IMG/VR virus record: IMGVR_UViG_3300025073_000058
Coordinates: 1 to 55,648 of that record
DNA from: a virus
Length of the DNA: 55,648 nucleotides
Reading direction: 5' to 3' (one strand)
Made by a program: the position numbers and the translations under genes. Within the stretch, counting starts at the first letter, position 1. Each line of letters starts with the position of its first letter. Positions 6,153 through 14,101 of the stretch are shown here, piece by piece. The notes below the pieces were generated by a model, which was not told the DNA's origin, did not search any database, and saw only the letters and a program-made list of their open reading frames with translations.

Positions 6153-6567
6153 AAAAGAAAAGATCCTTTCCAACAAGCTGGATTATTTTGATTCTTGCGA
6201 GTTTCCCAAAGAGTTTGAAACTCCAGGAAAATGCTGGGATTTTATTGAAAACCTAGCTTTTAAACAAATCTATAATAACGGAATGCAACATAAAGAGATA
6301 ACAAATTTTATGATTCCTGGTAGATTTCTTCCTCAAATGACTGTTGTTTGGGAAGGCGTTGGAATTGATGATCATCTTCGAAGATGGTGGATTAATAAGG
6401 TAATCGAATTGCAACTAAGTTATTGTTTTACAACAGTAGAAAAGTTTTTGTTGTCTTGTCCGGAGAAAAGGCAGGATGCGGTTAAATTGGCAGATGCTGC
6501 GGTGAATAACATGCGGAAGGAATTGAAAGAATTCGAAAAGACACTCGAAAATAAAGAAACTGATTGA
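6139..6567 (+). CDS. Hypothetical protein
   Basis: 142 residues, overlapping the HNH gene by 14 bases. The product is rich in aromatic residues in the middle (VVWEGVGIDDHLRRWWINKV) and helical at the C-terminus. Family not recognised. The next promoter overlaps its stop, so it ends a transcription unit. Confidence 0.6.
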   Translation: MSKNKKEKILSNKLDYFDSCEFPKEFETPGKCWDFIENLAFKQIYNNGMQHKEITNFMIPGRFLPQMTVVWEGVGIDDHLRRWWINKVIELQLSYCFTTVEKFLLSCPEKRQDAVKLADAAVNNMRKELKEFEKTLENKETD

Positions 6568-6592
6568 CATCTTCTTTTATTTTTGTTATCCT
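6564..6592 (+). promoter_or_regulatory. Sigma70-like promoter, probably giving a leaderless ankyrin mRNA
   Basis: TTGACA at 6564-6569, 17-base spacer, TATCCT at 6587-6592. The ankyrin ATG is at 6601, so a start 6-8 bases after the -10 box falls on or next to the start codon. Confidence 0.65.
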
Positions 6593-6600
6593 CGGCCGAA

Positions 6601-7176
6601 ATGGAAAGAGAACACAACAGAGGGGAACGACTTTTTTGGGAGCTTTGCAATAAAGGCAAAGACAAGGAAGCGGCTTTAATTCTGTCGATGGATGTGTTCG
6701 ATCCAACGGCCGGTAACAACCTTGCCATCCGACGGGCTTCGGAAAAAGGCCATGTTGAGGTCGTGAAGATTCTTCTTTCCGACAAGAGGGTTGATCCAAC
6801 GGCCGATAACAACCGTGCCATCCGATGGGCTTCGGAAAACGGCCATGTTGAGGTCGTGAAGATTCTTCTTTCCGACAAGAGGGTTGATCCAACGGCCGGT
6901 GACAACCGTGCCATCCAATGGGCTTCGGGAAACGGCCATGTTGAGGTCGTGAAGATTCTTCTTTCCGACAAGAGGGTTGATCCAACGGCCTATAACAACC
7001 TTGCCATCCGAGGGGCTTCGGAAAGAGGCCATGTTGAGGTCGTGAAGATTCTTCTTTCCGACAAGAGGGTTGATCCAACGGCCGGTAACAACTATGCCAT
7101 CCAATGGGCTTCGGCAAAAGGCCATGTTGAGGTCGTGAAGCTTTTAAAAGATGCCGGATGTAAATTTCCCGCTTGA
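6601..7176 (+). CDS. Ankyrin-repeat protein
   Basis: 191 residues. An N-terminal cap of about 38 residues (MEREHNRGERLFWELCNKGKDKEAALILS) is followed by five 31-residue ankyrin repeats and a short end cap (VKLLKDAGCKFPA). The N-cap is almost the same as in the gene at 9870. The repeat DNA matches the loci at 3-623 and 27955-28290 very closely. No ribosome site is visible before the ATG, and the -10 box is only 8 bases upstream, which fits leaderless translation. Likely a binding scaffold for a host or competitor protein; target unknown. Confidence 0.85.
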   Translation: MEREHNRGERLFWELCNKGKDKEAALILSMDVFDPTAGNNLAIRRASEKGHVEVVKILLSDKRVDPTADNNRAIRWASENGHVEVVKILLSDKRVDPTAGDNRAIQWASGNGHVEVVKILLSDKRVDPTAYNNLAIRGASERGHVEVVKILLSDKRVDPTAGNNYAIQWASAKGHVEVVKLLKDAGCKFPA

Positions 7177-7201
7177 CTTAAAGAATAAAATCTGTTACTA
7201 T
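7173..7201 (+). promoter_or_regulatory. Sigma70-like promoter (TTGACT-17-TACTAT)
   Basis: TTGACT at 7173-7178, 17-base spacer, TACTAT at 7196-7201. It overlaps the stop of the ankyrin gene and would drive the ATPase/VWA operon from 7238. Confidence 0.65.
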
Positions 7202-7237
7202 TGCTCAACTTTAGCGTTCTAAGAAGAGGAAAATAAA

Positions 7238-8416
7238 ATGATTGAGTATTCTTTCAAGATGCTGCTGAATATCATTCTTCCGATTATCAATTGTGATAAT
7301 CCTCCTCCCATTCTTCTTCGTGCAAAGCATGGAGTTGGAAAGAGTTCGTGGGCCAAGGAACTTGTGAATTTTCTTTATGCCATTAATGAAATGGAATATG
7401 GATTTGTTACACGGCGAGCTTCACAGCAAACAGAGGGGGATCAGCTAGGACTTCCCTTTAGGGATCGCACAAACAACACCACAAAATATTATCCGCCAGA
7501 TTGGTTTATGGAGGCTTGCACAAAGCCAACGGTTCTGTTGATCGACGAAATTGATCGTGCGACACTTGAGGTGTCTCAGGGCTACTTTGAGCTTGGTGAT
7601 TCTCGCACTCTTGCGGGATATACTCTTCATCCGAGGACGGTGCTTATTTCTTGTGTTAATGGCGGAGAGAACGAAAATAATTATAATGTTAACTCCATGG
7701 ACCCTGCTTTCTTGGACCGTTGGGTGACGTTTGATCTTAATCCGACCATTGAGGATTGGGTTGAGTGGGGCCGCGAGCGAGGTGGGATTCATCCAGAAAT
7801 CCTTGCATTCGTGCAGAATTTCCCCGAGTGTCTTGAAGTTACCAAGAACATGAAGCCGGGGAAGGTTTACCCTTCTCGTCGGTCGTGGGATCGTCTGAAT
7901 ACGGTTGTTGCTAAGAACTCCAAGATTCTCGAAAGTGCTCTACAAAACAATTCAGAAGACTTGACAAAGATTTTTCTTATTTCGAATGGTTTCGTTGGAG
8001 AAGAGGCTGCAAATTCTTTCAAGAATTGGGTGGCAGACGCTAAGAACAAGGTGATTAAGCCGGAAGATATTCTGAATGGTGATAAGGTTGCTTTTGGCAA
8101 GGTTCAAAGGTTCAATGTTAGCGAGTGGAACAATCATATTGATCGTTGGAAGGATCCAGCTACCAAAGAGCTTTTGCACAAGAAGTTTGCGAACAACAAG
8201 CAGAAGACAGCGGAAAATGTTTCCAATCTTCTTCTAGAAATGCCTTCGGAAATCTTCCTTAAGTTCTGGGATGAGGTTGTTTTTGGAGGCGAGTGGAATT
8301 TTGACCTGACGAAGGCTATTTCGAACAATGAGGCGACCATTGAGGGTCAAAAGTTGAAGATGCAAAGGATTTATCAGAAGTACGTCCTTGGTCGTGAGCT
8401 TTCTGCTATCAAGTGA
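7238..8416 (+). CDS. MoxR-type AAA+ ATPase
   Basis: 392 residues. Walker A is HGVGKS (residues 31-36) and Walker B is LLIDEID (about 100-106). The sensor/arginine region includes VNGGENENNYNVNSMDPAFLDRW. MoxR ATPases act as chaperones together with a VWA-domain partner, often to insert metals or remodel complexes. That partner is encoded next door and starts within 10 bases. A ribosome site (aagaggaaaataaa) precedes the ATG. The phage target of this pair is unknown. Confidence 0.88.
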   Translation: MIEYSFKMLLNIILPIINCDNPPPILLRAKHGVGKSSWAKELVNFLYAINEMEYGFVTRRASQQTEGDQLGLPFRDRTNNTTKYYPPDWFMEACTKPTVLLIDEIDRATLEVSQGYFELGDSRTLAGYTLHPRTVLISCVNGGENENNYNVNSMDPAFLDRWVTFDLNPTIEDWVEWGRERGGIHPEILAFVQNFPECLEVTKNMKPGKVYPSRRSWDRLNTVVAKNSKILESALQNNSEDLTKIFLISNGFVGEEAANSFKNWVADAKNKVIKPEDILNGDKVAFGKVQRFNVSEWNNHIDRWKDPATKELLHKKFANNKQKTAENVSNLLLEMPSEIFLKFWDEVVFGGEWNFDLTKAISNNEATIEGQKLKMQRIYQKYVLGRELSAIK

Positions 8417-8424
8417 GAATTAAA

Positions 8425-9672
8425 ATGTATTCTCCCGAAGATAAGCCGGTTCCTCTTTTTAACCTCAAGACTGATCTTGGGCATTATTATCAAGCTGAAC
8501 CTTTTCTTGCTGGGTTTAGTTTGGGGGTGGATAAATATGTAGGCAATTGGGCCGAAGTTCCAACGGCTGGTGTTTCTCTAAACAAAAAGACGGGCCGCCC
8601 TTCGCTTGTGATTAATAATGTTTACATGAATGAGCTTACAATCAAGCAAAGGATCGGTGTCTTTAAGCATGAATTTTATCATATTCTTCTTGGGCATATT
8701 ACGCGCAGAAGCGCAGAAAAAAAGAAGATTGAACCAAGGATTTGGAACATTTGCTTGGACTTGGCTGTGAATTCTTTTCTTCAAGCGGATGAAATGAGGG
8801 ACGATTGGGTTATCCCAGGAAAGAGGGACTTCTTAAATTATCCGTCTGGTCTTACAGCAGAGCAATATTATGCAATGCTGCAAAGAGATCCCAATAAGGA
8901 AAGTATTCTAGAGAAGTTCAAGGGTATTTCACATATTTGTTTTGGAGTTGACGAGAACGGAAACATCACAGAGTTTCCAGACGGCTTCCCGCCCGACCTT
9001 CTTTCTGCCGCAGAGCAAGAAATTAAAAAGGCAATGCGAGAGGGAAAGCGGAACGCAATTAACCATTCGTGGGGCTCCATCCCGGCGCAAATTCAAAAAG
9101 AAATCAACGATTACCTTGATTCTTCGGTAAGATGGCAAGATGTTGTGAGAATGCTTGTTATGGGAGCGGTTAGAGCAAAGAAGAAGTCGACTATCAGAAA
9201 GATTAATAAGAGAATGCCGTATATGTTTCCAGGGAAGAAGTTTACACATACGGCAAGAATCGCGGTGTTGATGGACCAATCTGGTTCGATGGGAGACGAA
9301 CTTCTTTCTATGTTCTTTGGTGAGTTGGATAGTCTTGCGAAGTTTGTGGAGTTTGATGTGGTTCCTTTTGACGTTGAGGTTGAGACAAAGAGTTTGTTTA
9401 GATGGGAAAAGAATAAGAAGGTTAAGCCGTTCCGGGCCTTGGCAGGCGGAACCGATTTTAATAACTGCTCAAAGTGGGCAGTTGAATCGGGATATGATGC
9501 TTGTTTTATTTTGACGGATACAGGGGCTCCCGTTCCCGACTCAATTCGCATTAAGAGGATTTGGGTTGTGGATAGAGCTAATTACGATCATTGGAATAAT
9601 TCCAAGTCTTATGGTCCTCCTGCGGGAGAGCCGATTATTATTGTTGAAAACAACCTGGGGAAAAATCAATGA
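8425..9672 (+). CDS. VWA-domain protein with HExxH metallopeptidase-like domain
   Basis: 415 residues, DUF2201-like in layout. An N-terminal zinc-peptidase-like helix holds HEFYH (residues 82-86) with a further HI in ILLGHI. The C-terminal third is a VWA-like domain with a complete metal-ion-dependent adhesion site: DQSGSMG, GGTDF and LTDTG. It partners the MoxR ATPase immediately upstream. The ATG at 8425 was preferred to a GTG at 8413 because it carries the 'gagaattaaa' leader typical here. Whether it cleaves proteins or only binds metal cannot be told. Confidence 0.82.
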   Translation: MYSPEDKPVPLFNLKTDLGHYYQAEPFLAGFSLGVDKYVGNWAEVPTAGVSLNKKTGRPSLVINNVYMNELTIKQRIGVFKHEFYHILLGHITRRSAEKKKIEPRIWNICLDLAVNSFLQADEMRDDWVIPGKRDFLNYPSGLTAEQYYAMLQRDPNKESILEKFKGISHICFGVDENGNITEFPDGFPPDLLSAAEQEIKKAMREGKRNAINHSWGSIPAQIQKEINDYLDSSVRWQDVVRMLVMGAVRAKKKSTIRKINKRMPYMFPGKKFTHTARIAVLMDQSGSMGDELLSMFFGELDSLAKFVEFDVVPFDVEVETKSLFRWEKNKKVKPFRALAGGTDFNNCSKWAVESGYDACFILTDTGAPVPDSIRIKRIWVVDRANYDHWNNSKSYGPPAGEPIIIVENNLGKNQ

Positions 9673-9851
9673 AAGAGTGTTGTGATAATTGCTGGTTTTA
9701 TCGTGAACAATGGTGCAGAAGATATCCAACAGAGGTATTGAAGGATCCGAGTGATTTTTGTGGAGAATTTCGTCCTAAAAAGTCGCTAAAAGAGATTGAG
9801 GGAGAGAATTTCTCGCAAGAGAGAAAAAAGAAAGTTCTGCTCAACGATTGA
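9669..9851 (+). CDS. Small Cys-rich protein
   Basis: 60 residues. The pattern CCDNCWFY...WCRRYP...FCGEF gives four well-placed cysteines, probably one zinc site. Small proteins with CxxCxFW...CRRYP...CGEF are common in phages and have no established function. ATGA overlap with the VWA gene. A short hairpin at its stop may end the operon. Confidence 0.75.
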   Translation: MKECCDNCWFYREQWCRRYPTEVLKDPSDFCGEFRPKKSLKEIEGENFSQERKKKVLLND

Positions 9852-9866
9852 GCTTGGGAACTTTTT
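9839..9866 (+). terminator. Possible weak terminator
   Basis: A 6-bp perfect hairpin gctcaa-cga-ttgagc (9839-9853) spans the stop codon and is followed 7 bases later by ctttttaaaa. The stem is short, so termination would be partial at best, and the next gene could be read through from it. Confidence 0.35.
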
Positions 9867-9869
9867 AAA

Positions 9870-10271
9870 ATGAGAAGAGAACAAAACAGAGGAGAGCGGC
9901 TTTTTTGGGAGCTTTGCAAAAAAGGCAAAGACAAGGAAGCGGCTTTAATTCTGTCGATGGAGGTGTTCGATCCAAGGGCCGATAACAACTATGCCATCCG
10001 ATATGCTTCGGGAAAAGGTCTTGTCGAGGTCGTGAAATTTCTTCTTTCCGACAAGAGGGTTAATCCGGTGGTTTTTGATAATTATGCCATCCGATGGGCT
10101 TCGGAAAACGGCCATGTTGATGTCGTGAAGATTCTTCTTTCCGACAAGAGGGTCGACCCAACGGCCTATGAGAATCAGGCTATCCAATTGGCTTCGAAAA
10201 ACGGCCATGTTGAGGTCGTGAGGCTTTTAAGAGATGTTGGATGTAAGATTGAGCTTGACAAAATCCCTTAA
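9870..10271 (+). CDS. Ankyrin-repeat protein, short form
   Basis: 133 residues: the same N-cap as the gene at 6601 (MRREQNRGERLFWELCKKGKDKEAAL), then three 31-residue ankyrin repeats and an end cap (VRLLRDVGCKIELDK). Its repeats are more diverged than those of the other loci (NPVVFDNYAIRW, DPTAYENQAIQL). The -35 box of the next promoter lies inside its last codons. It probably arose by duplication with loss of repeats. Confidence 0.82.
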   Translation: MRREQNRGERLFWELCKKGKDKEAALILSMEVFDPRADNNYAIRYASGKGLVEVVKFLLSDKRVNPVVFDNYAIRWASENGHVDVVKILLSDKRVDPTAYENQAIQLASKNGHVEVVRLLRDVGCKIELDKIP

Positions 10272-10283
10272 GTTTGTTAACCT
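10255..10283 (+). promoter_or_regulatory. Sigma70-like promoter (TTGACA-17-TAACCT)
   Basis: TTGACA at 10255-10260, 17-base spacer, TAACCT at 10278-10283. It gives a leader of about 45 bases before the gene at 10336. Confidence 0.65.
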
Positions 10284-10335
10284 TTCTGTAGTTGGTTACG
10301 AAAAACAAACAGTTGCGGAAACAAGGAGAAGGAAG

Positions 10336-10695
10336 ATGCTGGATGTGATGCTGAGCACTGGTGAGAAGATTCGTATTCTGTGGAAGCACAATCGGGTGTT
10401 CGAGAAGTATGAGTCGCCAGACCCCAAGACGGGGCAGGTGGTGGAGAAGACTCGAAATCATGGCGGTTCTACGGAGTGCCAGGTGTTTCTTGTGGGCTCG
10501 GACAACACTGAGACTCCCTTTGGCGAGGGGAAGGCGATGTGCGTGGCTTGGGACAACTTCGACAAGAACAAGGGTCGAAAGTATTCCCTTCGTCGAGCCC
10601 TCCAGAAGGCTCTTCCCGAGAGAACCGGGCGCGTGAATTGTGCGAGGGAGATTTGGGCCTCTTATTTCCAGAGGTTCCCAATCCACAATAAGTAG
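10336..10695 (+). CDS. Hypothetical protein
   Basis: 119 residues. A strong ribosome site (aaggagaagg) decides the start at 10336, although the frame is open further upstream. The protein is basic and aromatic, with TPFGEGKAMCVAWDNFDKNKGRKYSLRRAL; family not recognised. Codon use is more GC-rich than that of its neighbours. It has its own promoter, so it may be expressed strongly and early. Confidence 0.65.
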   Translation: MLDVMLSTGEKIRILWKHNRVFEKYESPDPKTGQVVEKTRNHGGSTECQVFLVGSDNTETPFGEGKAMCVAWDNFDKNKGRKYSLRRALQKALPERTGRVNCAREIWASYFQRFPIHNK

Positions 10696-10705
10696 GAAAT
10701 GCTTA

Positions 10706-11254
10706 ATGGACTTCTTTACCTCCGATACCCACTTTTGGCACAGAAACATCTTGCATCTAGGAAAAGGCCGTCCTTTTTCTTCGATAGAAGAAATGAACGA
10801 GAAGCTTATAGAAAACTGGAATTCTGTTGTAGGAACAGAAGATAATATTTTTCATCTTGGGGACTTTGGCTTCTGTGGTGTTCAACAAGCATTGTCAATC
10901 ATCGGTAGGCTGAACGGCAAGAAACATTTAATTATCGGGAATCATGATAGACGTTTGATTAAGGACCACAACTTTTTTTATCAATTTCTTTCTGTTCAGC
11001 CATATTTGGCAAGAGACTTTGCAAGTCAAGGCAAAACTAGGAAAGTTATTCTTTTCCATTATCCGATGGAAGAGTGGGAGAGTTATTATTTTAAGTCTTG
11101 GCACCTTTATGGCCACACACACAAAGAACTTGTTGCAGATGCCAGCCTTTTGAGGTATCATGCTGGGGTCGATTCGAATGGTTTTAAACCTGTGTCTTTT
11201 GACGAGGTTTTTATAAAACTAACAGAAAGGCAGAACACGATTTATGGTAAATAA
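10706..11254 (+). CDS. Calcineurin-like metallophosphoesterase
   Basis: 182 residues. All blocks of a binuclear metallophosphoesterase are present: SDTHFWHRN (DxH), HLGDFGF (GD), IGNHDRR (GNHD), LFHYP and LYGHTH (GH.H). Small phage and bacterial members of this group hydrolyse phosphodiesters or cyclic nucleotides; the substrate here is unknown. The ATG at 10706 starts directly at the fold (MDFFTSDTHF). It overlaps the next gene by 11 bases. Confidence 0.9.
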   Translation: MDFFTSDTHFWHRNILHLGKGRPFSSIEEMNEKLIENWNSVVGTEDNIFHLGDFGFCGVQQALSIIGRLNGKKHLIIGNHDRRLIKDHNFFYQFLSVQPYLARDFASQGKTRKVILFHYPMEEWESYYFKSWHLYGHTHKELVADASLLRYHAGVDSNGFKPVSFDEVFIKLTERQNTIYGK

Positions 11255-11597
11255 TCCTTCTTTCGTAAAACTAAATGAACTTGTAGAAACGCACGAAAAA
11301 CTAAGAACTCTCGGTGTATTACGTTACGATTTGAAAAAAGTTCAAGATTATGCCGACGCCTTATTCAGCAGGTTCTGTCCGATTAAGCTGGATGCTGTTG
11401 TAAAGACGAAAAACGTTCAAATAACAAAATTTAATAATCTTTGTTATCTTCCGTTTCGAGAAGAAATTCTAAACGGATATGGCGTAGTTGTTGGGCAGGA
11501 CTACGGGGACGGAAAGTTTCTTTTTACGGTAAAGTTTAAATCCGGAGATAAAGAAGTTTTTATCGTCTTGACAGAAGACGAAATTGAAGAGGTATAA
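11244..11597 (+). CDS. Hypothetical protein
   Basis: 117 residues. The N-terminal half is helical; the C-terminal half looks like a small beta barrel (GYGVVVGQDYGDGKFLFTVKFKSGDKEVFIVL). No named family. It overlaps the phosphoesterase gene and is followed 1 base later by the methylase gene, so the three are one operon. Confidence 0.6.
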   Translation: MVNNPSFVKLNELVETHEKLRTLGVLRYDLKKVQDYADALFSRFCPIKLDAVVKTKNVQITKFNNLCYLPFREEILNGYGVVVGQDYGDGKFLFTVKFKSGDKEVFIVLTEDEIEEV

Positions 11598-11598
11598 A

Positions 11599-12108
11599 AT
11601 GGACAAGAGAACAAAAAAACTAGTTCATTCGCATAAAAACGACGAATATGGAACTCCTGATGAGATGTTTGCCAATTTGGATGAGTTTTATGGATTTTCT
11701 CTTGATCCTTGTGCAACATCAGAAAATGCAAAATGTTCTTTGTATTGTACAAAAAACGGAACAAATGGACTAGAATTTCCTTGGGAAGGGCATGAGGTTT
11801 TCGTAAATCCTCCTTATAGCCAATTAAAGAAGTGGGTAGAAAAATCAATTGATGAAGTCGTAAATAAAAGATGTTATCGAGTTCTAATGCTTACTCCAGC
11901 AAGAACAGACACAAAAGCTTTTAAGAAGGTGTTTGAGCACGCAAAGCACATTTGTTTTATTTCAGGAAGGATTAAGTTTGTTGTGGATGGGGTTCAGATG
12001 AAGACGGGGGCTCCGTTCCCCTCTTGCTTGGTGTCTTTTTCTCAGTTAGCAGAAGAGGAATTGCAGAAAGAAAGAGAATTTTTAAAGAGATTTGGGTTTG
12101 TTCGTTAA
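11599..12108 (+). CDS. Phage DNA N-6-adenine methyltransferase (Dam-like)
   Basis: 169 residues. YGTPDEMFANLDEFYGFSLDPCAT is the start of the phage Dam family (PF05869), and NPPYS is the catalytic DPPY-type motif. FPSCLVSF closes the core sheet. It uses S-adenosylmethionine to methylate adenine N6 in DNA, probably to protect phage DNA from restriction. The start at 11599 follows 'gaagaggtataaa'. Confidence 0.9.
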   Translation: MDKRTKKLVHSHKNDEYGTPDEMFANLDEFYGFSLDPCATSENAKCSLYCTKNGTNGLEFPWEGHEVFVNPPYSQLKKWVEKSIDEVVNKRCYRVLMLTPARTDTKAFKKVFEHAKHICFISGRIKFVVDGVQMKTGAPFPSCLVSFSQLAEEELQKEREFLKRFGFVR

Positions 12109-12116
12109 TTTCTTGC

Positions 12117-12144
12117 TTGACAATCAAAATTTTATGTTTATCTT
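12117..12144 (+). promoter_or_regulatory. Sigma70-like promoter before hsp20
   Basis: TTGACA at 12117-12122, 16-base spacer, TATCTT at 12139-12144. The leader contains a short hairpin (gcctt-gaa-aaggc, 12151-12163) and a strong ribosome site cggagga. Confidence 0.6.
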
Positions 12145-12185
12145 TCCGTTGCCTTGAAAAGGCTAAACCTACGGAGGATAAAACT

Positions 12186-12599
12186 ATGAAAAACAACTCA
12201 CTAATGAAACTAATGGATCCTATGAATTACTTTTGGCCTGTGTTTAAAGATGAACTATTTGACGCTCCAGTACAGTGGTCCTTTCAAAAGGTCCAAGAGT
12301 ACAAAGATTATTTCACAAAAGAAGAAGCGGACAAGAAAATTCTTGAATATGCTGTTCCCGGCCTTCGGGAAGAGGATATTTCCGTGGAGGTTCGAGGGAA
12401 CCAGATGATAATTAAGGCAGATCCTGGAGAAAAACCGATTTCTAATCTTTCCACAAAGTTGGAAACATCTTACTACGACACAGAAAATATTTATGATTTA
12501 GAAAAGGCAGAAATTTCATATAATTATGGCATTTTAAAGCTGGTTATCCCGAAGAATGAGGCAAAAAAGACGAAAAAACTGAAGGTGCTCTCTAGTTAG
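12186..12599 (+). CDS. Small heat-shock protein (Hsp20/alpha-crystallin)
   Basis: 137 residues. The alpha-crystallin domain is seen as YAVPGLREEDISVEVRG, QMIIKAD and the closing strand YNYGILKLVIPKNE. Hsp20 proteins hold unfolded proteins soluble without ATP; T4-like phages often carry one. A long N-terminal arm (FWPVFKDELFD) precedes the domain. It has its own promoter and a strong Shine-Dalgarno. It is the last gene before the structural block. Confidence 0.88.
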   Translation: MKNNSLMKLMDPMNYFWPVFKDELFDAPVQWSFQKVQEYKDYFTKEEADKKILEYAVPGLREEDISVEVRGNQMIIKADPGEKPISNLSTKLETSYYDTENIYDLEKAEISYNYGILKLVIPKNEAKKTKKLKVLSS

Positions 12600-12726
12600 A
12601 ATGAGGACGTTGTAAACATCCCACCGGAGAGGAGAGGAAATAATTAAGTAAACAGCCTTTTACAGCGTTCGTTCTGAGCCAGATCGAAAAAAGGCAATCC
12701 TCTAAACCCTTTCCCACCTCTCCCTT

Positions 12727-12762
12727 GAAAGCCGCGATTAATGCGGCTTTCTTCTTTTTTAT
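12727..12762 (+). terminator. Rho-independent terminator after hsp20
   Basis: Perfect 9-bp stem gaaagccgc/gcggctttc with loop gattaat, followed by ttctttttt. It separates the accessory region from the virion gene block. Confidence 0.9.
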
Positions 12763-12793
12763 TGTCTTCTTGTCGAAATCCTTTGCGAAACTA

Positions 12794-12807
12794 ACTATTT
12801 ATTATGA
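12794..12807 (+). promoter_or_regulatory. Candidate late promoter box ACTATTTATTATGA
   Basis: The box lies 29 bases before the first structural gene. Nearly the same sequence recurs before the sheath gene (18529) and the scaffold gene (53056), and nowhere upstream of early genes that I noticed. It differs from sigma70 boxes, as expected for a phage-specific late promoter. Confidence 0.55.
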
Positions 12808-12835
12808 ACGAAGTGTCTCTTGGAGGTCTTTGTAA

Positions 12836-14089
12836 ATGACCACAAATTTGTATCCCACAAGCTCCGTAAGTTCTGTTGTTTTACCAGAAACAGCATCTTA
12901 TACGGACGTTAATACCGTAACACATCCACTGCCCTTTGGGGTTTATTCAAGCGATGAGTTCAAGAGAGGGGCTGCCTCTCAGGTGGCTTTTACCTTTCAA
13001 AGGATGGGCGGCAACACACTCGATTTGGAAATTGATAAATATTCGGTATTCGCAGCTTATGAAGAGTCTTGTTTAGAATATTCTTATCTTGTTAATCTTT
13101 ATCAGGCCAGAAGCACATTGGGTTCTGCTCTGGGCGGGGCGACAGCTTCTTTTGACCATATGGGAGAGGTTACGGGCTCTGGTGGGGCCCCAGCCAGCTC
13201 AAGTCTAAAGTACATTAAATACAACTTTGGCTATCTCAACAGTATGTCAAAGATGTTTTCGGAGATGGTTGGCATTGGGGGTTACAAAACTGTTTATTCT
13301 GCTTCTATTGACATTGTTGCTGGACAACAGGATTATGATCTTCAGGCAATCTTAGAAGCATCGGCGGACTTTAGTGGGACTGTCGGAGACAAAAGAGTAT
13401 TTATCAAGAAAATTCATTATCAAACAGGTATGGCCAACTGGTCGTTATACGGCATTTATGGCGGTTTAAATACCGTTGCTGGGTTCATGTCTTATAACAA
13501 CTATTCAAGCGAGACATCTTTTGAAATTATGCCTTCTTGGGAAATGAAATTAAGAGTGATGTCTTTGGAAGATAGATTGTGGAACAGAACTTCACACTAT
13601 TCTTACGAGATAAGAAATAATAAAGTTCGTTTGTTCCCTATTCCTACAACATCTTCTCCTACAAAGATGTGGTTTGAGTTTATAGTTCCAGAAGATAATG
13701 CTCCTTGGGCTAGCGCAGATTCCGCAACACAGAAAGAAATAGATGGTGTGAACAACATCAACACCATGCCGTTTGCCAACATACCATATGAAAATATTAA
13801 CTCTATGGGCAAGATGTGGATTAGAAATTATGCTCTTGCTTTGAGCAAAGAAACTCTTGGATATGTTAGAAGCAAGATGTCGGCAATTCCTATTCCGGGA
13901 GATAGTATAACTCTTAATGGAGAGGCTTTATTGTCGGCAGCTCAGCAAGAGAAAGAAAAACTAAAAGAAGAGTTGTTGAAGGTTCTTGAAGAAACGGATT
14001 ATGCGGCTCTTAGCGAGAAGGATTCCAAAGCTCACGATGATCTGCAGAATTCGTTGTCCAAAGTTCCGACTCTTATTTTCATGGGGTAA
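12836..14089 (+). CDS. Virion structural protein, probably neck/connector
   Basis: 417 residues. First gene of the virion block, just ahead of a second neck-like gene and the tail genes. The region FAAYEESCLEYSYLVNLYQARSTLG and later RNNKVRLFPIPTTSSPTKMWFEFIVPED resemble connector/neck proteins of large myoviruses, but the assignment rests mainly on gene order. The C-terminus is a charged helix (QQEKEKLKEELLKVLEETDY). It is preceded by a late-type promoter. Confidence 0.55.
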   Translation: MTTNLYPTSSVSSVVLPETASYTDVNTVTHPLPFGVYSSDEFKRGAASQVAFTFQRMGGNTLDLEIDKYSVFAAYEESCLEYSYLVNLYQARSTLGSALGGATASFDHMGEVTGSGGAPASSSLKYIKYNFGYLNSMSKMFSEMVGIGGYKTVYSASIDIVAGQQDYDLQAILEASADFSGTVGDKRVFIKKIHYQTGMANWSLYGIYGGLNTVAGFMSYNNYSSETSFEIMPSWEMKLRVMSLEDRLWNRTSHYSYEIRNNKVRLFPIPTTSSPTKMWFEFIVPEDNAPWASADSATQKEIDGVNNINTMPFANIPYENINSMGKMWIRNYALALSKETLGYVRSKMSAIPIPGDSITLNGEALLSAAQQEKEKLKEELLKVLEETDYAALSEKDSKAHDDLQNSLSKVPTLIFMG

Positions 14090-14101
14090 AGAAGAACAAT
14101 A

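Larger units (their letters stand above)
12600..12835 (+). other. Intergenic region: terminator and late-type promoter
   Basis: No gene is seen in these 236 bases. The first 120 bases hold short complementary tracts (gagaggagagg and cccacctctccc) that could pair, so a small RNA from the hsp20 transcript is possible but not established. A strong terminator and a late-type promoter box follow. Confidence 0.5.
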
